This document shows, piece by piece, positions 33,735-46,500 of a stretch of DNA of 64,000 bases; the first letter of the stretch is position 1, and each line of letters starts with the position of its first letter. The DNA is from Okapia johnstoni (lineage: Eukaryota > Chordata > Mammalia > Artiodactyla > Giraffidae). The position numbers and the translations under genes were made by a program. Under the pieces are notes generated by a model. It was not told the DNA's origin, ran no database searches, and saw nothing but the letters and a program-made list of their open reading frames with translations. The stretch covers positions 27,284,001 through 27,348,000 of the forward strand of contig CM044311.1 in NCBI GenBank assembly GCA_024291935.2, given 5' to 3'.

Positions 33735-33880
33735 CTTAAAACCCCAAGGGCAATTTGAAATCATTCAGTTCAAACCTCACATTTTACAGATGAAGGAAGT
33801 GTCTCCAGAGAGACCAGCAGAGCTAGGACAGGAGTCCAGGTCTCTTCTCCCAGTGTCTCCCCCTTAGTATCCTGTCATCA
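33735..33880 (-). mobile_element. MIR-like SINE (MIR/MIR3)
   Basis: Contains acctcacattttacagatga and ccagcagagctaggacagga, in the order of a minus-strand MIR-family element. Subfamily uncertain. Confidence 0.6.
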
Positions 33881-36586
33881 TATTTCTTTTTTCTTCTTCT
33901 TTTAACTTTTGTTCTCTAGCATATTCAATGAAATACTGATAGAAAGTCATCTGCAGGAGAATTGTCACTTGGAAGAAAGGGGAGATTTGATGGTAGAGAA
34001 TACATTTCCTTCTTTTTAAATCCTAAGATCACTCCTAAAATTGTCATCTTTTATAGAAGATAAAACAATGCTGAAAATTTGGTTTTTGACTGACAAGAAC
34101 AGAGTTCGGATTAAACTTTTATTTTCATTTTTATTCCACTATTCTCCAAATTTATGGATATCCAAATATGTTAAATAGGATGTCATATATATGGCACATA
34201 TACACATGTTCTCTTCATTATGGGAAACAAATATTTCCACTCCTTTCATCTGGAAAATTCCAGAAATGTCCTTACTTATGGCTGATTTGATTAATCTATC
34301 CAATTCTCTATTGATACAGTGCAGACTGATCATGATTAAGCTGTTTATCTGCTAAGCATAGGAAAAGAAAGTTTAGGCAAGCAAGTCATTGTGTCCTACT
34401 ATCTACAAGATCATTTGTTCTAGTAGTTTTGTTTCCTCCTGGGTTGTTTACATTTTGAAGTGAATTCAACATTCTTTTCTTCAAGAAAAATACGTTAGCT
34501 TCCACCAATCTAATTTCCAGTCACTTTAAAAGAAGGTAAAGAGAAGTTCCCTTTAACCCTGAAAGATTATTACAAGCATAAAGTGTGGGGGAGGAATTTA
34601 CCCTTGCTTGACTATGAGTCTTTGGGCCAACAACTGGAGTACAGCCGTTACAATTGCCTTGGTCTGAGGTACATCTGAGTTTAAATATCATTGGAATTTA
34701 GTGCTAAATATCAGCTAAACAAAGGGCAAAACCTTAGAAGGACAAAAATCAGGATACAACAAGCTGTGTAGGCATTGCTGGCTGTATATTACACTTAACA
34801 TGCAGTCTCAATGGACCACCTTTCATTGTTTTCACTTAGAAGTTGATTCCTGATTCCAATCATCCTGGCTCTGTCATCTTACTGTATTTTTTAGTCCCAG
34901 TATTTACAGTACTTTTTGGTACTTGCTGAAAATAGATATACAGTTTCCTCCTTGAAACCAGCCCACTGGCTGGCACCATTTCTTGACACAAATTGCTATG
35001 TCATTCCAGTCTAACTGGCAACTTGTAATTTCCAAAACAAATTCAGCTGTGACTGCTTTTAAAACATCTTACCAGGTTACTTTTCTGTCTTACGTCACCC
35101 AGGTTTCCAGAAATCTACTCAAACTGCCTAATGAGGCAATAAATTCCTTTACTGACTGTTCAGAATGTGGAAACAAATTGGAGTGACTCACTCAGGTCTT
35201 TTCTTAACCCTCTTATTCAGCAAAACAGTTTATTTTATTGAAAGAATAGGAAAAAAAAAAAAAGAGCTGACAATTTAGAAATAAGCTAAATAAGTCCACC
35301 CTCTTTTGGGCCTCTAGAACATAAAGGACTATCTTTTTGGCATGAGTGTATATTACACCTTAATTGATGTTGTAAAAGAGCAATATTTCTCATCCCTGTG
35401 AAAATTATTCCCATATTTGCCTTTCACTTAATATGAATATCTTACTTTGTTTTTATGAAGAGTTTTCTTGTTTTTGTTGACTTTATGGTTTTTGTTTGTT
35501 TTAAGGGGCGATGTTCCTCTGTTTGTAATTATTCACAGATACAAATTTTTGGGTGGTAATCTTAAAGGCAAATCTTGTTTATAATGCTTTATAAAAAATA
35601 GAAAACAATGCAGGAGGAAAAGTACCTGAAATTTTACATTTCTCGTCACAGTTTGCCTAAGTAAATATCTGAATTATTTGTATTCTCAGAGAATATTCCA
35701 GAAAATAATGGATAAAACTATTTGGGGGATTAAAAACAATAACCACTTGCCAAAAATATATGCTTGTATATACATAATGGCTACATATCTAAAAGCAATA
35801 TGTTTGTAGTTAAAAGTGGCTTAGACTAAATTTAGCTCAGACTCCCTAATTTATAGATATTGAAAGAAATGTAGGGAAATAAAGAGATTTAACAAATATC
35901 ACTGGAAAGTTGGTAGATGGCATTACATCTCCTGAGCCTAGAGTGTTCATTCCAACATTGTATTACTTCTGAACCTGAAAATGCCATACAGTGCTAGCTT
36001 CTTTCTCATGCACTCATTCATAAAAACCAAATTTTAAAGGCAGTAGTTAGCAGTGGTGGTTGAGGATGAGGGGGTCATCTCTGCCTTAAAATGTTGGGAG
36101 TCAGCTTTTTATCTTCTCCTTAAAAAGAGCAGCCTTCCTCATAGTTAAAAATAGTGTCTCATGTTCCTCTTTTCTGTTCTTTTTAATTTCAAATATTCTA
36201 AACTGCTTGCTTGAAAGTTGGAACACTACTATGAATATGAGAATGGTAGGGAAGTGAAAATAACATTGACTGAGCAGCTATTACATGAGAGTTTCTAGGA
36301 TGCTTCATTTATAAAATCTTCCTTGAGTTCCTGGAATTCCACAAGAGGAAAGATACTAAGGAAAGAATAGAGATAGCTTACATTAGAAGGCTATGGAATA
36401 CACAGGTATTTACTTATATATTTATTCATTTATTATTTTTTAAACTATGCACACCTTGGTATTTTAATTCAAAATGTACTTCACTTATACATTAACTCCC
36501 TAATCATTGACTTAACACCAAGGTCATCTCTTAAGGAAGCCTACACTATTAGATTTTCTTAAATAAACTACAACCATAGCTGTTAG
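33881..36586. other. 2.7 kb of mostly unique DNA
   Basis: No gene, no mobile element with clear identity, and only random short frames. Positions 36255-36340 may be a faint minus-strand MIR. An A13 run lies near 35251. This is the longest repeat-poor stretch of the window. Confidence 0.5.
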
Positions 36587-36769
36587 GGTTTCCCTGGTGG
36601 CTCAAACAGTAAAGAATCTACCTGCAATGCAGGAGACTCGGGTCCAATCCCTGGGTGAGAAAGATCCTCTGGAGAAGGGAATGGCAACTCACTCCAGTAT
36701 TCTTGCCTGGAGAATCCCTTGGAGAGAGGGGTCTGGCGGACTACAGTCCATGGAGATGCAAAGAGTCGG
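36587..36769 (+). mobile_element. Bov-tA SINE, 3'-truncated at an L1 junction
   Basis: Plus-strand SINE with GGGTTTCCCTGGTGGCTCAA. It stops in the AGAGTCGG motif and passes without a tail into L1 ORF1 sequence. The missing SINE tail and missing L1 5' part suggest a deletion or recombination joining the two. Confidence 0.9.
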
Positions 36770-36775
36770 TCAATA

Positions 36776-37594
36776 ATGATAGTAAAAATGATCCAAAATA
36801 TTGAAAATAAAATGGAGTTACAGATAAATAGCCTGGAGACAAGGATCGAGAAGATGCAAGAAATGTTTACCAAGGACCTAGAAGAAATAAAAAGGAGTCA
36901 ATATATATTGAATAATGAAATAAAGGAGATAAAAGACACGCTGGAGGGAACCAACAGTAGAATAACAGAGGCAGAAGACAGGATAAGTGAGGTAGAAGAT
37001 AGAATGGTGGAAATAAACGAAGCAGAGAGGAAAAAAGAAAAAAGAATCAAAAGAAATGAGGAAAACCTCAGGGACCTCTGGGACAATATGAAACGCCCCA
37101 ACATTCGAATCATAGGAGTCCCAGAAGAAGAAGATAAAAGGAAAGGCCATGAAAAGATACTCGAGGAGATAATAGTTGAAAATTTCCATAAAATGAGGAA
37201 GGAAATAGTCACAGAAGTCCAAGAAACCCAGAGAGTCCCAAACAGGATAAACCCAAGGCGAAACACCCCAAGACACATATTAATCAAATTAACAAAGATC
37301 AAACACAAAGAACAAATATTAAAAGCAGCAAGGGAAAAACAACAAATAACACACAAGGGGATCCCCATAAGGATAACAGCTGATCTTTCAATAGAAACTC
37401 TTCAGGCTAGAAGGGAATGGCAGGACATACTTAAAGTAATGAAAGAGAAAAATCTACAACCCAGATTACTGTACCCGGCAAGGATCTCATTCAGATATGA
37501 AGGAGAATTCAAAAGCTTTACAGACAAGCAAGAACTGAGGGAATTCAGCACCACCAAACCAGCTCTCCATCAAATGCTAAAGGATCTTCTCTAA
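36776..37594 (+). pseudogene. L1 ORF1p, N-terminally truncated but open to natural stop
   Basis: This frame of 272 codons from an internal ATG encodes most of the L1 RNA-binding chaperone. It shows a heptad-patterned coiled coil (about residues 1-105, with EAEDRISEVEDRM). The RNA-recognition domain follows, with RPNIRIIGVPE at about residues 109-120. Then comes the C-terminal domain, with ARREWQDIL and the LYPARISF stretch. The stop TAA is at 37592-37594. The frame stays open upstream into the SINE as far as 36719 but has no ATG there. The normal N-terminus is gone, so trimerisation would be impaired. It is a partial gene with an unexpectedly clean reading frame. Confidence 0.92.
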
Positions 37595-37645
37595 ACAGGA
37601 AACACAGAAAGGATGTTTAAACATGAACTTAAAACTACAAAGTAA

Positions 37646-40600
37646 ATGGCAACGGGACCATACTTATCAATAATTACCTTAAATGTAAATGGGTTGAATG
37701 CCCCAACCAAAAGACAAAGAGTGGCTGAGTGGATACAAAAACAAGACCCCTACATATGCTGTCTACAAGAGACCCACCTCAAAACTAGGGACACATACAG
37801 ACTGAACGTGAAGGGATGGAAAAATATATTTCATGCAAATGGAGACCAAAAGAAAGCAGGAGTCGCAATACTCATTTCAGATAAAATAGACTTTAAAATA
37901 AAGGCTGTGAAAAGGGACAAAGAAGGACACTACATAATGATCAAAGGGTCAATCCAAGCATCCAAGAAGAAGATGATAACAATTATCAATTTATATGCAC
38001 CAACATAGGAGCACACAATATATAAGCAAATACTTAAACAAGGTATGAAAGGGGGAAAATTAACAATAACACAATAATTGTGGGAGACTTTAATACTCCA
38101 CTCACAATATGGATTGATCAAGCTAACAGAAAATTAACAAGGAACACAACTTTAAATGATACTATAGGACAAAATTATGATTTAATCGATATTTTCAGGA
38201 CTTTCACCCCAAAAACAAGCAATTTCACCTTTCTCTCAAAGTGCACATGGAACTTTCTCCAGGATAGGATCACATCCTGGGCATAAATTTAGCCTTGGTA
38301 AATTCCAAAAAATTGAAAAATCATCCCAGCCATCTTCTCTGAACCACAATTGCAGTAAGATTTAGGACCTCAATTACAGGAAAAATACTATTAAAAATTT
38401 CCAACATATGGAGGCTAAACAACACGCTTCTGAATAACCAACAAATCACGAAGAAATCAAAAAAGAAATCAAATATGCATAGTAAAGAATGAAAATGAAA
38501 AACACCAACAATCCAAAAACTATGGGACACTGTTAAAAGCAATGCTAAGGGGAAAGGTTTCTTTGATACAGGCGATCGTACCTCAAGAAACAGAAAAAAA
38601 ATCAAATAAATAAACCTACTCTTACACTAAAGCAACTAGAGAAGGAAGAAAATGAAGAACCCAGGGTTAGTAGAAGGAAAGAAATCTTATAAATTAGAGG
38701 CTGAAAATAATTGCAAAAGATACAAAAGAGGACCATAGACAAAAATCAACCAAAACTAAAAAAAAGCTGGTTTTCGAGAAGATAAACAAAATGGACAAGC
38801 CATTAGCCAGACTCAATCAAGAAACAAAGGGAGAAGATCAGATCAACAGAATTAGAAAATGAAAATGGAGAGATCACAACAGACTACACAGAAATACATA
38901 AAGGACTCATAAGAGACTAATACCAACAGCTATATGCCAATTAAAATGGACAAACTTGGAAGAAATGGACAAATTCTTAGGGGAAAAAGTATAACTTTCC
39001 AAAATTGAACCAGGGAAGAAACCGAAGATCTTAACAAAACCCATACCAAGCACGGAATCGAAACATATAGATATCAGAAATCGTTCAGCAAACAAAAGCC
39101 CCAGGACCAGACGGACTTCACAGCGGAATTCTACCAAAAATTTAGAGAAGAGCTAACACCTATCGCTACTTCAAACTCTTCCAGGAAATTGCAGAAAGAT
39201 GGTAATTCCAAACGTCATTCTATGAGGCCACCTTCACCCTATTTCCAAAACCAGGACAAAGTATGTACAAAAGAAAACTACAGGCCTATATCATGTATGA
39301 ACTAGATGAAAAAATCCTTAATAAAAAATTAGCAAACAGAATCCAACTTCATATTAAAAGTTCATACATCATGACCAAGTGGGATTTATCCAGGAATGCA
39401 AGGTTTCTTTAACATCCGGCAAATCAATCATGTAATTCCACCACATTAACAAATTGAAAGATAAGACAATATGGATTATCTCATGTGCAGGAAAAAGCTT
39501 TGACAAAATTCAACATCCATTTATGATAAAAACTCTCCAGAAGAGCAGATAGAAGGAACATAACCACAACATAATAAAAGCTATATATGACAACCCACAG
39601 CATACATTATCCTCATTGGTGAAATAAAACTAAAAGCATTTCCCCTAAAGTCAGGAACAAGGCAAGGATGCCCAACTTTCACCATATATTCACATAGTTT
39701 TGAAGTTTTGGCCACACAATCAGAGTGGGAAAAGAAATACAAGGTAATACAGAAGGAAAAGAAGAAGTAAAACTCTCACTGTTTGCAGATGACATGATGC
39801 CTCTACATAGAAAACCTAAAGATTCTACCAGAAAACTAATAGAGCTAATCAATGAATATAGTTAAAGTTAGCAGGATTTACAAAGATTAACACACAGAAA
39901 ATCCCTTTTGCATTCTTTACACCAATAATGAGAAAACAGAAAGAGAAAAATAGGAAACAAATACCATTCACTCATTGCAACAAAAAGAATAAAATACTTA
40001 GGAATTATTTCTACCTAAAGAAAACAAAAAGACTTTTTATATAGAAAACTATAAAAACACTGATGAAAGAATCAAAGGGACAAAAACAGATGGAGATATA
40101 TACCGTGTTCATGGATTGAAGAATTAATATAGTGAAAATGAGATATATACCCAAAGCAATCTATAGATCAATGCAATCCTATCATGCTACAAATGATATT
40201 TTTCACAGAACTAGAAAAAATCATTTCATAATTTGTAAGGAAAGTATAAGATACTCTGAATAAGCTAGCAATCTTGAGAAAAGAAGTATGGAATGGGGAA
40301 TCAACTCTGCTGACTTCAGCTCTACTACAATGCCACAGTCATCAAGACTGCTTGGTTCTGGCACAAGGATAGAAATATAGATCAATGGAACAAATAGAAA
40401 AGCCCAGAGATAATTCCACGCACCTATGGGCAACCTTATCTTCGACAAAGGAGGCATGAGTATACAATGGAGGAAAAGGGACAATCTCTTAACACGTGTG
40501 CTGGGCAATAATGGTTCCAACCACTTGTAAAAAAGAATGGAAACTAGAACCACTTCCTAACACCTTACACAAAAATAAACTCAAATATGGATTAAAGATA

Positions 40601-41537
40601 TAAATGTAAGGACCAGGAAACTATAAAACTCCTGAGGAAAACTAGGCCAACAAACATCTCTCCGACATAAATACACAGCAGGATCCTTCATGACTCCAAT
40701 CCCCCCAGAGTATTGGAAATAAAAGCAAAAATAAAACAATGGGAACCTAATTAAAATTAATGCTTCTGCAAACCAAAGGAAAACTAGGAGCAGGTGGATA
40801 AAAGACAGCCCTCAGAATGGGAGAAAATAATAGCTAACGAAGCAACAGACAACACAATTAATCTCAAAAATATACAAGAAAACTCTGCAGTCGAATTCCA
40901 GAAAAATAAAACGGCCAATCAAAAAATGGGCAAAGAAACTAATCAGACATTTCTCCAAAGAAGACATACAGATGGCTAACAAACACATGAAAAGATGCTC
41001 AACATCACTCATTATTAGAGAAATGCAAATCAAAACCACAATGAGGTACCATTTCACACCAGTCAGAATGGCTGCTATCCAAAAGTCTACAAGCAATAAA
41101 TGCTGGAGAGGGTGTGGAGAAAAGGGAACCCTCTTACACTGTTGGTGGGAATGCAAACTAGTACAGCCACTATGGAGAACAGTGTGGAGATTCCTTAAAA
41201 ATCTGGGATATAGAACTGCCATATGAACCAGCAATCCCACTGCTAGGCATACACACCGAGGAACCCGAATTGAAAGAGATGGTGTACCCCAATGTTCATC
41301 GCAGGCATGTTTACAATAGCCAGGACATGGAAGCAACCTAGATGTCCATCGGCAGACGAATGGATAAGGAAGCTGTGGTACATATACACAATGGAATATT
41401 ACTCAGCCATTAAAAAAAATACATTTGAATCAGTTCTATTGAGATGGATGAAACTGGAGCCCATTATACAGAGTGAAGTAAGCCAGAAAGAAAAACACCA
41501 ATACAGTATACTAATGCATATATATGGAATTTGAAAG
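37646..41537 (+). pseudogene. L1 ORF2p remnant: endonuclease, reverse transcriptase, Cys-rich end
   Basis: The product would be the L1 endonuclease and reverse transcriptase. The start ATG is 51 bp after ORF1. The endonuclease N-terminus reads to 38008 (NVNGLNAPTKRQRV, LQETHLKTRD), where loss of one base in the APN motif gives a stop at 38006-38008. The next frame, 38080-38286, has GDFNTPL. The RT catalytic motif is FADD at 39782-39793. The C-terminal frame 40972-41226 contains [19 protein letters not shown], the Cys/His cluster, and 41292-41534 reads to the terminal stop. More than a dozen frame changes separate these pieces. Confidence 0.92.
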
Positions 41538-41915
41538 ATGGTAATGGTAACCCTATATGTGAGACAGAATAAGAGACACAGATGCATAGAACAGTCCTGT
41601 GGACTCTGAGGGAGAAGGTGAGGGTGGGACGTTCTGGGACAATAACATTGAAACATGTATATTGTCATATGTGAAGCGGAACACCATTCCATGTTCTATG
41701 CATGGGACGGATGCTCAGGGATGGAGACTTGGGATGACCCAGAGGGATGGGAAGGGGAGGGAGGTGGGGAACACATGTAAACCCATGGCTGATTCATGTC
41801 AATGTATGGCAAAAAACTACTACAATATTGTAAAGTAATTAGCCCCCAACTAAAATAAATAAATAAAAATAAATAAAATTAAAAAAAAATAAAAAAATAA
41901 AGTTTTGAAGATAAA

Positions 41916-42361
41916 TAAAAGTTGTCGGGTCCACAAAACTGATGACTTTTTCAGCTTTGCAGTAAGTTCGGTAAATCTGAGAGCCTTTTTTTTAAGGGGG
42001 TTCCTTCATGGAGTTTTTCCAGAATAATTATTTTAGTTTTCACAGCAAGCAATTCCTTTTTTCTTTATTTTTTTTTGAAGTTTCAGAAGAACGGGGACCT
42101 TATTTTTTTACCTTCGTTTTTGTTAATTGTTATTTATATTATATATGTTAATTAATGTTTGTCTTAGAAATCATAATTGGTTTAGAACAAGAAAGAGACC
42201 TCAGTCTCTTTAACTATGAGATTTTTAACTCTACATTTTACAGATAATGCCTAAGAAATAAGTAGTTTATTAACGGCACATATGAAAATGTAGTAGAGGA
42301 AAGAAACTAGGATACATTATAAAGTAACTGGTTATTTTCTTCAATGTGCAGTTTCTTACCT
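41916..42361. other. Intergenic AT-rich DNA
   Basis: T-rich unique DNA downstream of the L1 tail. No gene is seen. Confidence 0.5.
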
Positions 42362-42575
42362 GTATATGTTGTGCTTATGCACTCAGTCGTGTCCGACTCT
42401 GTGAACCCATGGACTGTCAGCACCAGGCTCCTCTGTTCTATGGGGGGGTTCTCATGCAAGAATACTGGAGTGGGTTGCCATTTCCTCCTCCAAGGGATTT
42501 CTCATACACAGGGATTTGAACCAGGTCTCCTGCATTGCAGGTGGATTCTTTACCATCTGATCCACCAGGGAAACA
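42362..42575 (-). mobile_element. Bov-tA SINE
   Basis: Minus-strand SINE with CTCAGTCGTGTCCGACTCTG, a GGGGGGG expansion at about 42442-42448, and the complement of the tRNA-like head at the right end. Confidence 0.92.
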
Positions 42576-43477
42576 TTACCTAATATATGAGTATTAACCA
42601 TAATATTTCATGCACATAATTTGATTTTCAAAAATAAATATCACAAATGAATTAATCTTGCCCAGAAGAACTTCACTGACAAAATCAAGTTTCTAAGCAG
42701 CACTGATGTTACAGATAAATTGTTCACGGATTAGCCGTACAGTTTATACCACCCCTTAATTACCACAAGTACCTGGAAACAATTGCCACTATCACAGATC
42801 ATTTGTGCTGAAAATAAAGAGAATGAGCAGGAAATCATCTTTTTACTCTCTGCAAAAATATTGCTATTTAATTCTCTATTATTAACTCACTACGTGGAGA
42901 CTTTAATTTCTAGTTAAAGGAAATTTCAAAAGTTCTAAATTATAGAAAAATAAAGTATTCTTGAAAGAAATGAGCTCATGAATTAATGATTCAGCTGGAA
43001 GAGAAAAGTATTTAAATAAATTTCTTGCCTATTTAATTTTCCACAAAAAAACATAGCCCTTTGCGGTGAACTTTACTATAAAGCCCTTTCAGGCACTCTG
43101 TGGATCTCAGTTATACTTATTAATATTTTTTTTTTAAAAACGCAGAGTTGTGAATGAACTGAAAACATGGGCCATATGAGAAGCCTCCCCATAATTCTGA
43201 TAGGATATGTGCCAGAATATAACTCCTATATCTTTCTCAGTTTTGGGGTACTTATCAGGAACTTGTCAAGTCAGTAAAATAGAAAGCTATTTAAATTTAA
43301 CTATGAGAAGTAAAATGTTTGCACTGTAATTCTTTAAATCTACACAATGCTCTTTCCTCAAAGGCATCATTTCATAGCAGCAGCATGGACTGGCTAAAAT
43401 CAGAAACATGTGGTTCCTTGTCTCAAAATTTTCACTAAATAGTTTTTGCAATTTTAAAAAAAACACTTCAATCTTCA
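42576..43477. other. Intergenic, nothing recognised
   Basis: AT-rich unique DNA with a T run near 43126. No gene is seen. Confidence 0.5.
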
Positions 43478-43748
43478 TCTTTATTTTTTTTATTTTTTTA
43501 AATAAATTTATTTATTTTAGTTGGGGGCTAATTACTTTACAATATTGTAGTGGTTTTGCCATACATTGACATGAATCAGCCATGGGTTTACATGTGTTCC
43601 CCATCCTGACCCCCCTCCCACCTCCCTCCCCATCCCATCCCTCTGGGTCATCCCATTGCCCCAGCCCTGAGCATTTGTCTCATGCATCGAACCTGGAATG
43701 GTGTTCTGTTTCACATATGATAATATACATGTTTCAATGCATCACTTT
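43478..43748 (-). mobile_element. Ruminant L1 3' UTR stub
   Basis: Minus-strand L1 end: T-rich start, then tagttgggggctaattactt, acattgacatgaatcagcca and ctccctccccatcccatccc. It is the same subfamily as the 3' ends at 41600-41850 and 50880-51060, in the opposite orientation. Confidence 0.9.
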
Positions 43749-43885
43749 ATACATATCTGTTTGTGTGTGTTTTTGGACTTGAAATCTCTAATGTCATCTT
43801 GTTGACATACTCCTATTGTGAACAATTTGCTTGAGAAAATGGCATTTGTGTTTACCAATATATTATCTGTTTACTTAAATTGAGT

Positions 43886-44107
43886 GTTGTATATTAGTCG
43901 CTCAGTTGTATCTGACTCTTTGTGACCCCATGGACTATAGCCACCAGGCTCTCTGTTCACCTGGGGATTTTCCCGGCAAGAATATGGAATGGGTAGCCTC
44001 CTTTAACAATTGCGATCTTCCCACCTGGGTCTCCTGCATTGCAGGTTGGTGGATTCTTTACTGTCAGACCAGGGATTCTTTTAACTGCCTTACCACCAGG
44101 GAAGCCC
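43886..44107 (-). mobile_element. Bov-tA SINE with duplicated head segment
   Basis: Minus-strand SINE with TCGCTCAGTTGTATCTGACT. The part near the tRNA-like head is repeated: GGATTCTTTACTGTCAGACC, then GGATTCTTTTAACTGCC, before the terminal CCAGGGAAGCCC. It abuts a BovB end on the right. Confidence 0.9.
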
Positions 44108-44108
44108 A

Positions 44109-44497
44109 CCAAAAGAACTGATGCTTTTGAACTGTGGTGTTGGAGAAGACTTGAGAGCCCGTTGGACCACAAGGACATCAAACCAGTCTATCCTAAAGGA
44201 AATTATCCCTGAATATTCATCAGAAGGACTGATGATGAAGCTGAAGTTAAAGCTCCAATATTTTGGCCACCTGATGCAAAGAGCCGATTCATTGGAAAAG
44301 ACCTGATGCTGGGAAAGATTGAAGGCAGAGGAGAAGGGGACAGCAGAGGATGAGATGGTTGGATGGCATCACCAATTAGGAGACATGAGTTTGAGCAAGC
44401 TCTGGGAGATAGTGAAGGACAGGGAAGCCTGGTTGTGCTGCAGTCCATGGGGTTGCAAAGAGTTGACACTAACTAGAGTGACTGAACAACAACAGGA
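44109..44497 (+). mobile_element. BovB 3' end, 5'-truncated
   Basis: About 390 bp of BovB from AACTGATGCTTTTGAACTG to the tail GTGACTGAACAACAACAGG. It encodes only the last part of the ORF, with frameshifts. It starts directly after a minus-strand Bov-tA. Confidence 0.93.
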
Positions 44498-45259
44498 AAA
44501 TTGTTACTGTTCTTTTAATGAATTACATTTAGTAACTGGGTTCTTCTTCTTACAGACTTTTTGAAGCATGCTTTCACTTTAAAGTTATTTTGGCTGGTCA
44601 ATAATCCTATGATTTCTCCTTTTTGTTCCCCTAGGACTGTGAAATTTCATCAATGTTTTCCCACATGGCCAAAACCTTTATTAGTTTTTTGGTGTGCTAT
44701 AAATTTTAAAAGCAAGTAGTATACTCCTCCTTCCTTATATATACAAAAAAACAGATGTAGTGATTACCACTGTAATGTTCATGGCTTAAAAGTAAATTTA
44801 GATGTAAAGGAATTATAGTGTTTATACATATTGGAGCAAAGTATGATCATTCTTTTCATTTTCACTTAATTGGATGTTTAATAAAGTTCCTTACTTATCA
44901 AAAGAGAAACATCCAGAGGGAAGACTAAATAAATGAGGTGATATTTTAAAAGTTATTGAACGAGGTGCTTTATCTATGGCTCCATTATACTCTTTTCATT
45001 GCTTCACGGGCTCTTTCACTAATACAAGACTGATGCAAGTGTAGGTAAGCTAAACTCAAAACACCTGCTTTTAAAAAAGTAGGCAGTGAAACCACTTAGT
45101 TTACCAAAAGAGCTAAGGAGTAAAAAGTCCTTTATTTCTAGAAGATATTAAAAAGCAAATTGTACCATTTTTAAATCTGCTTTTTAACATAATTAAAATT
45201 AAATTTGACTTGAATTGTGTTTAAAGTGTTTAACTGTTCTTTTAGCTTAGTTCAGGACT
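44498..45259. other. Intergenic, nothing recognised
   Basis: AT-rich unique DNA without coding signal. Confidence 0.5.
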
Positions 45260-45268
45260 TGGAAATCA

Positions 45269-45480
45269 TTTTTTTTTTAATAGTCACTTAGTCATGTCCA
45301 ACTTCTTTGTGACCCCATGGACTATAGCCCTCCAGGCTCCTCTGTCCATGGAATTTTTCAGGCAAGAATACTGGAGTGGGTTGCCATTTCCTTCTCCAAG
45401 GATCTTCCCGACCCAGGGATCAAACCAGGTCTCCTGCATTGCAGGCAGATTCTTTACCATTTGAGCCACCAGGGAAGCCC
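45269..45480 (-). mobile_element. Bov-tA SINE with perfect 9-bp TSD
   Basis: Minus-strand SINE beginning with the complement of its A tail (T run at 45269-45278) and ending CCACCAGGGAAGCCC. TGGAAATCA at 45260-45268 and 45481-45489 is an exact duplication. Confidence 0.95.
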
Positions 45481-45489
45481 TGGAAATCA

Positions 45490-45894
45490 AATGGAGACTA
45501 ATAACTGTATAGTGATCATCTTCTAGCTTTTTGCAAAGGGCTGAAATCAGCAGTCTGGCACGGGAAAAGCTAAAAGAAACACAGGAAAGTAGCAAGAGAT
45601 GGAATGACAGAAGTATTTCAATCTCTGCTAAGAGCAAGACACTTTCTTTCTATTAGATAGCACAAAACAATATGGCAGCAATTTATTAATTATATTTTCA
45701 GTTTATGCTAACTCATTTTGGGTTACTTTGTGAACAAAGAGCCGTAACTATGTCTGAGGATTCTTTAGTAATACTTATTAAATTCTATTCATACACACAA
45801 AATTCCAAAATAAATGAAGAATTTTCAAAATTTACCAATGTGGAAATAAGTTGGCTCTAAAAGCCTGATCTCTACTTATAATTAAAACTATGCT
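45490..45894. other. Intergenic, nothing recognised
   Basis: Unique AT-rich DNA. No gene is seen. Confidence 0.5.
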
Positions 45895-46178
45895 CATAAA
45901 AATTAAATCATAGGGATATAAATGTTACAGCACAGTGACTATAGTGAAAAATATTGTATTGTGTATTTTCAATGTTGTCTGTGATAGTAAAATCTTTGAG
46001 AAGTCTCCATCAAAGGCAAAAAATAAATAAATGTTATAAAATATGTATGATGGGACAGATGTTTAACTAAATTATTGTATTGACCATTTTACAGTATATA
46101 AAAATATCAAATCACTATATTGTGTACCTGAAACTAATCTTAAATAGTCAAATTATACTTCATTTTTTTAAAAAAAAC
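45895..46178 (+). mobile_element. L1MA/L1MB-type 3' UTR
   Basis: Plus-strand old L1 end with ttacagcacagtgactatag, atatcaaatcactatattgt and gtacctgaaactaatctta, then an A tract. It is related to the fragments at 7738-7871 and 60314-60930. Confidence 0.82.
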
Positions 46179-46241
46179 ATATATTCATTGAGATATAATA
46201 CAAATCAATCTCTGTAAAACAAAAATATGTTTATATTTATC

Positions 46242-46465
46242 CTGCCATTCTCTGCCCCCCCCTCCTCCCCCCACCCTGCTCCCTTCCTGCTCCCCCTCTC
46301 TCTCCTGGTATATCTCTCTGCACCCCCCCCCCTGCCCCACTACGTCCCTCCCTCCTCTTACGTTCCCCCCCGCCTTCCCTTTCGTTCTCGCCCTCCTTCG
46401 TGCTTGTCCCTGCCCCCCTACCCCCCGCCCCCCCCCCCCCCCTCTCCCCACCCCCCCCCTGCTGC

Positions 46466-46500
<35 letters not shown>

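Larger units (their letters stand above)
36770..41915 (+). mobile_element. L1 LINE, about 5.1 kb, 5'-truncated in ORF1
   Basis: Plus-strand ruminant L1 with most of ORF1 (36776-37594), a 51-bp inter-ORF spacer, ORF2 from 37646, a 3' untranslated region from about 41535 and an A-rich tail to about 41915. It lacks the 5' untranslated region and the first part of ORF1. ORF1 and the 3' end look near-consensus, whereas ORF2 is crowded with one-base indels. A 1.5-kb relative in the same orientation lies at 49586-51108. Confidence 0.95.

Noticed and set aside
36878..37368. Long minus-strand frames of 132 and 156 codons
   Set aside because: They are antisense shadows of the open L1 ORF1 frame.
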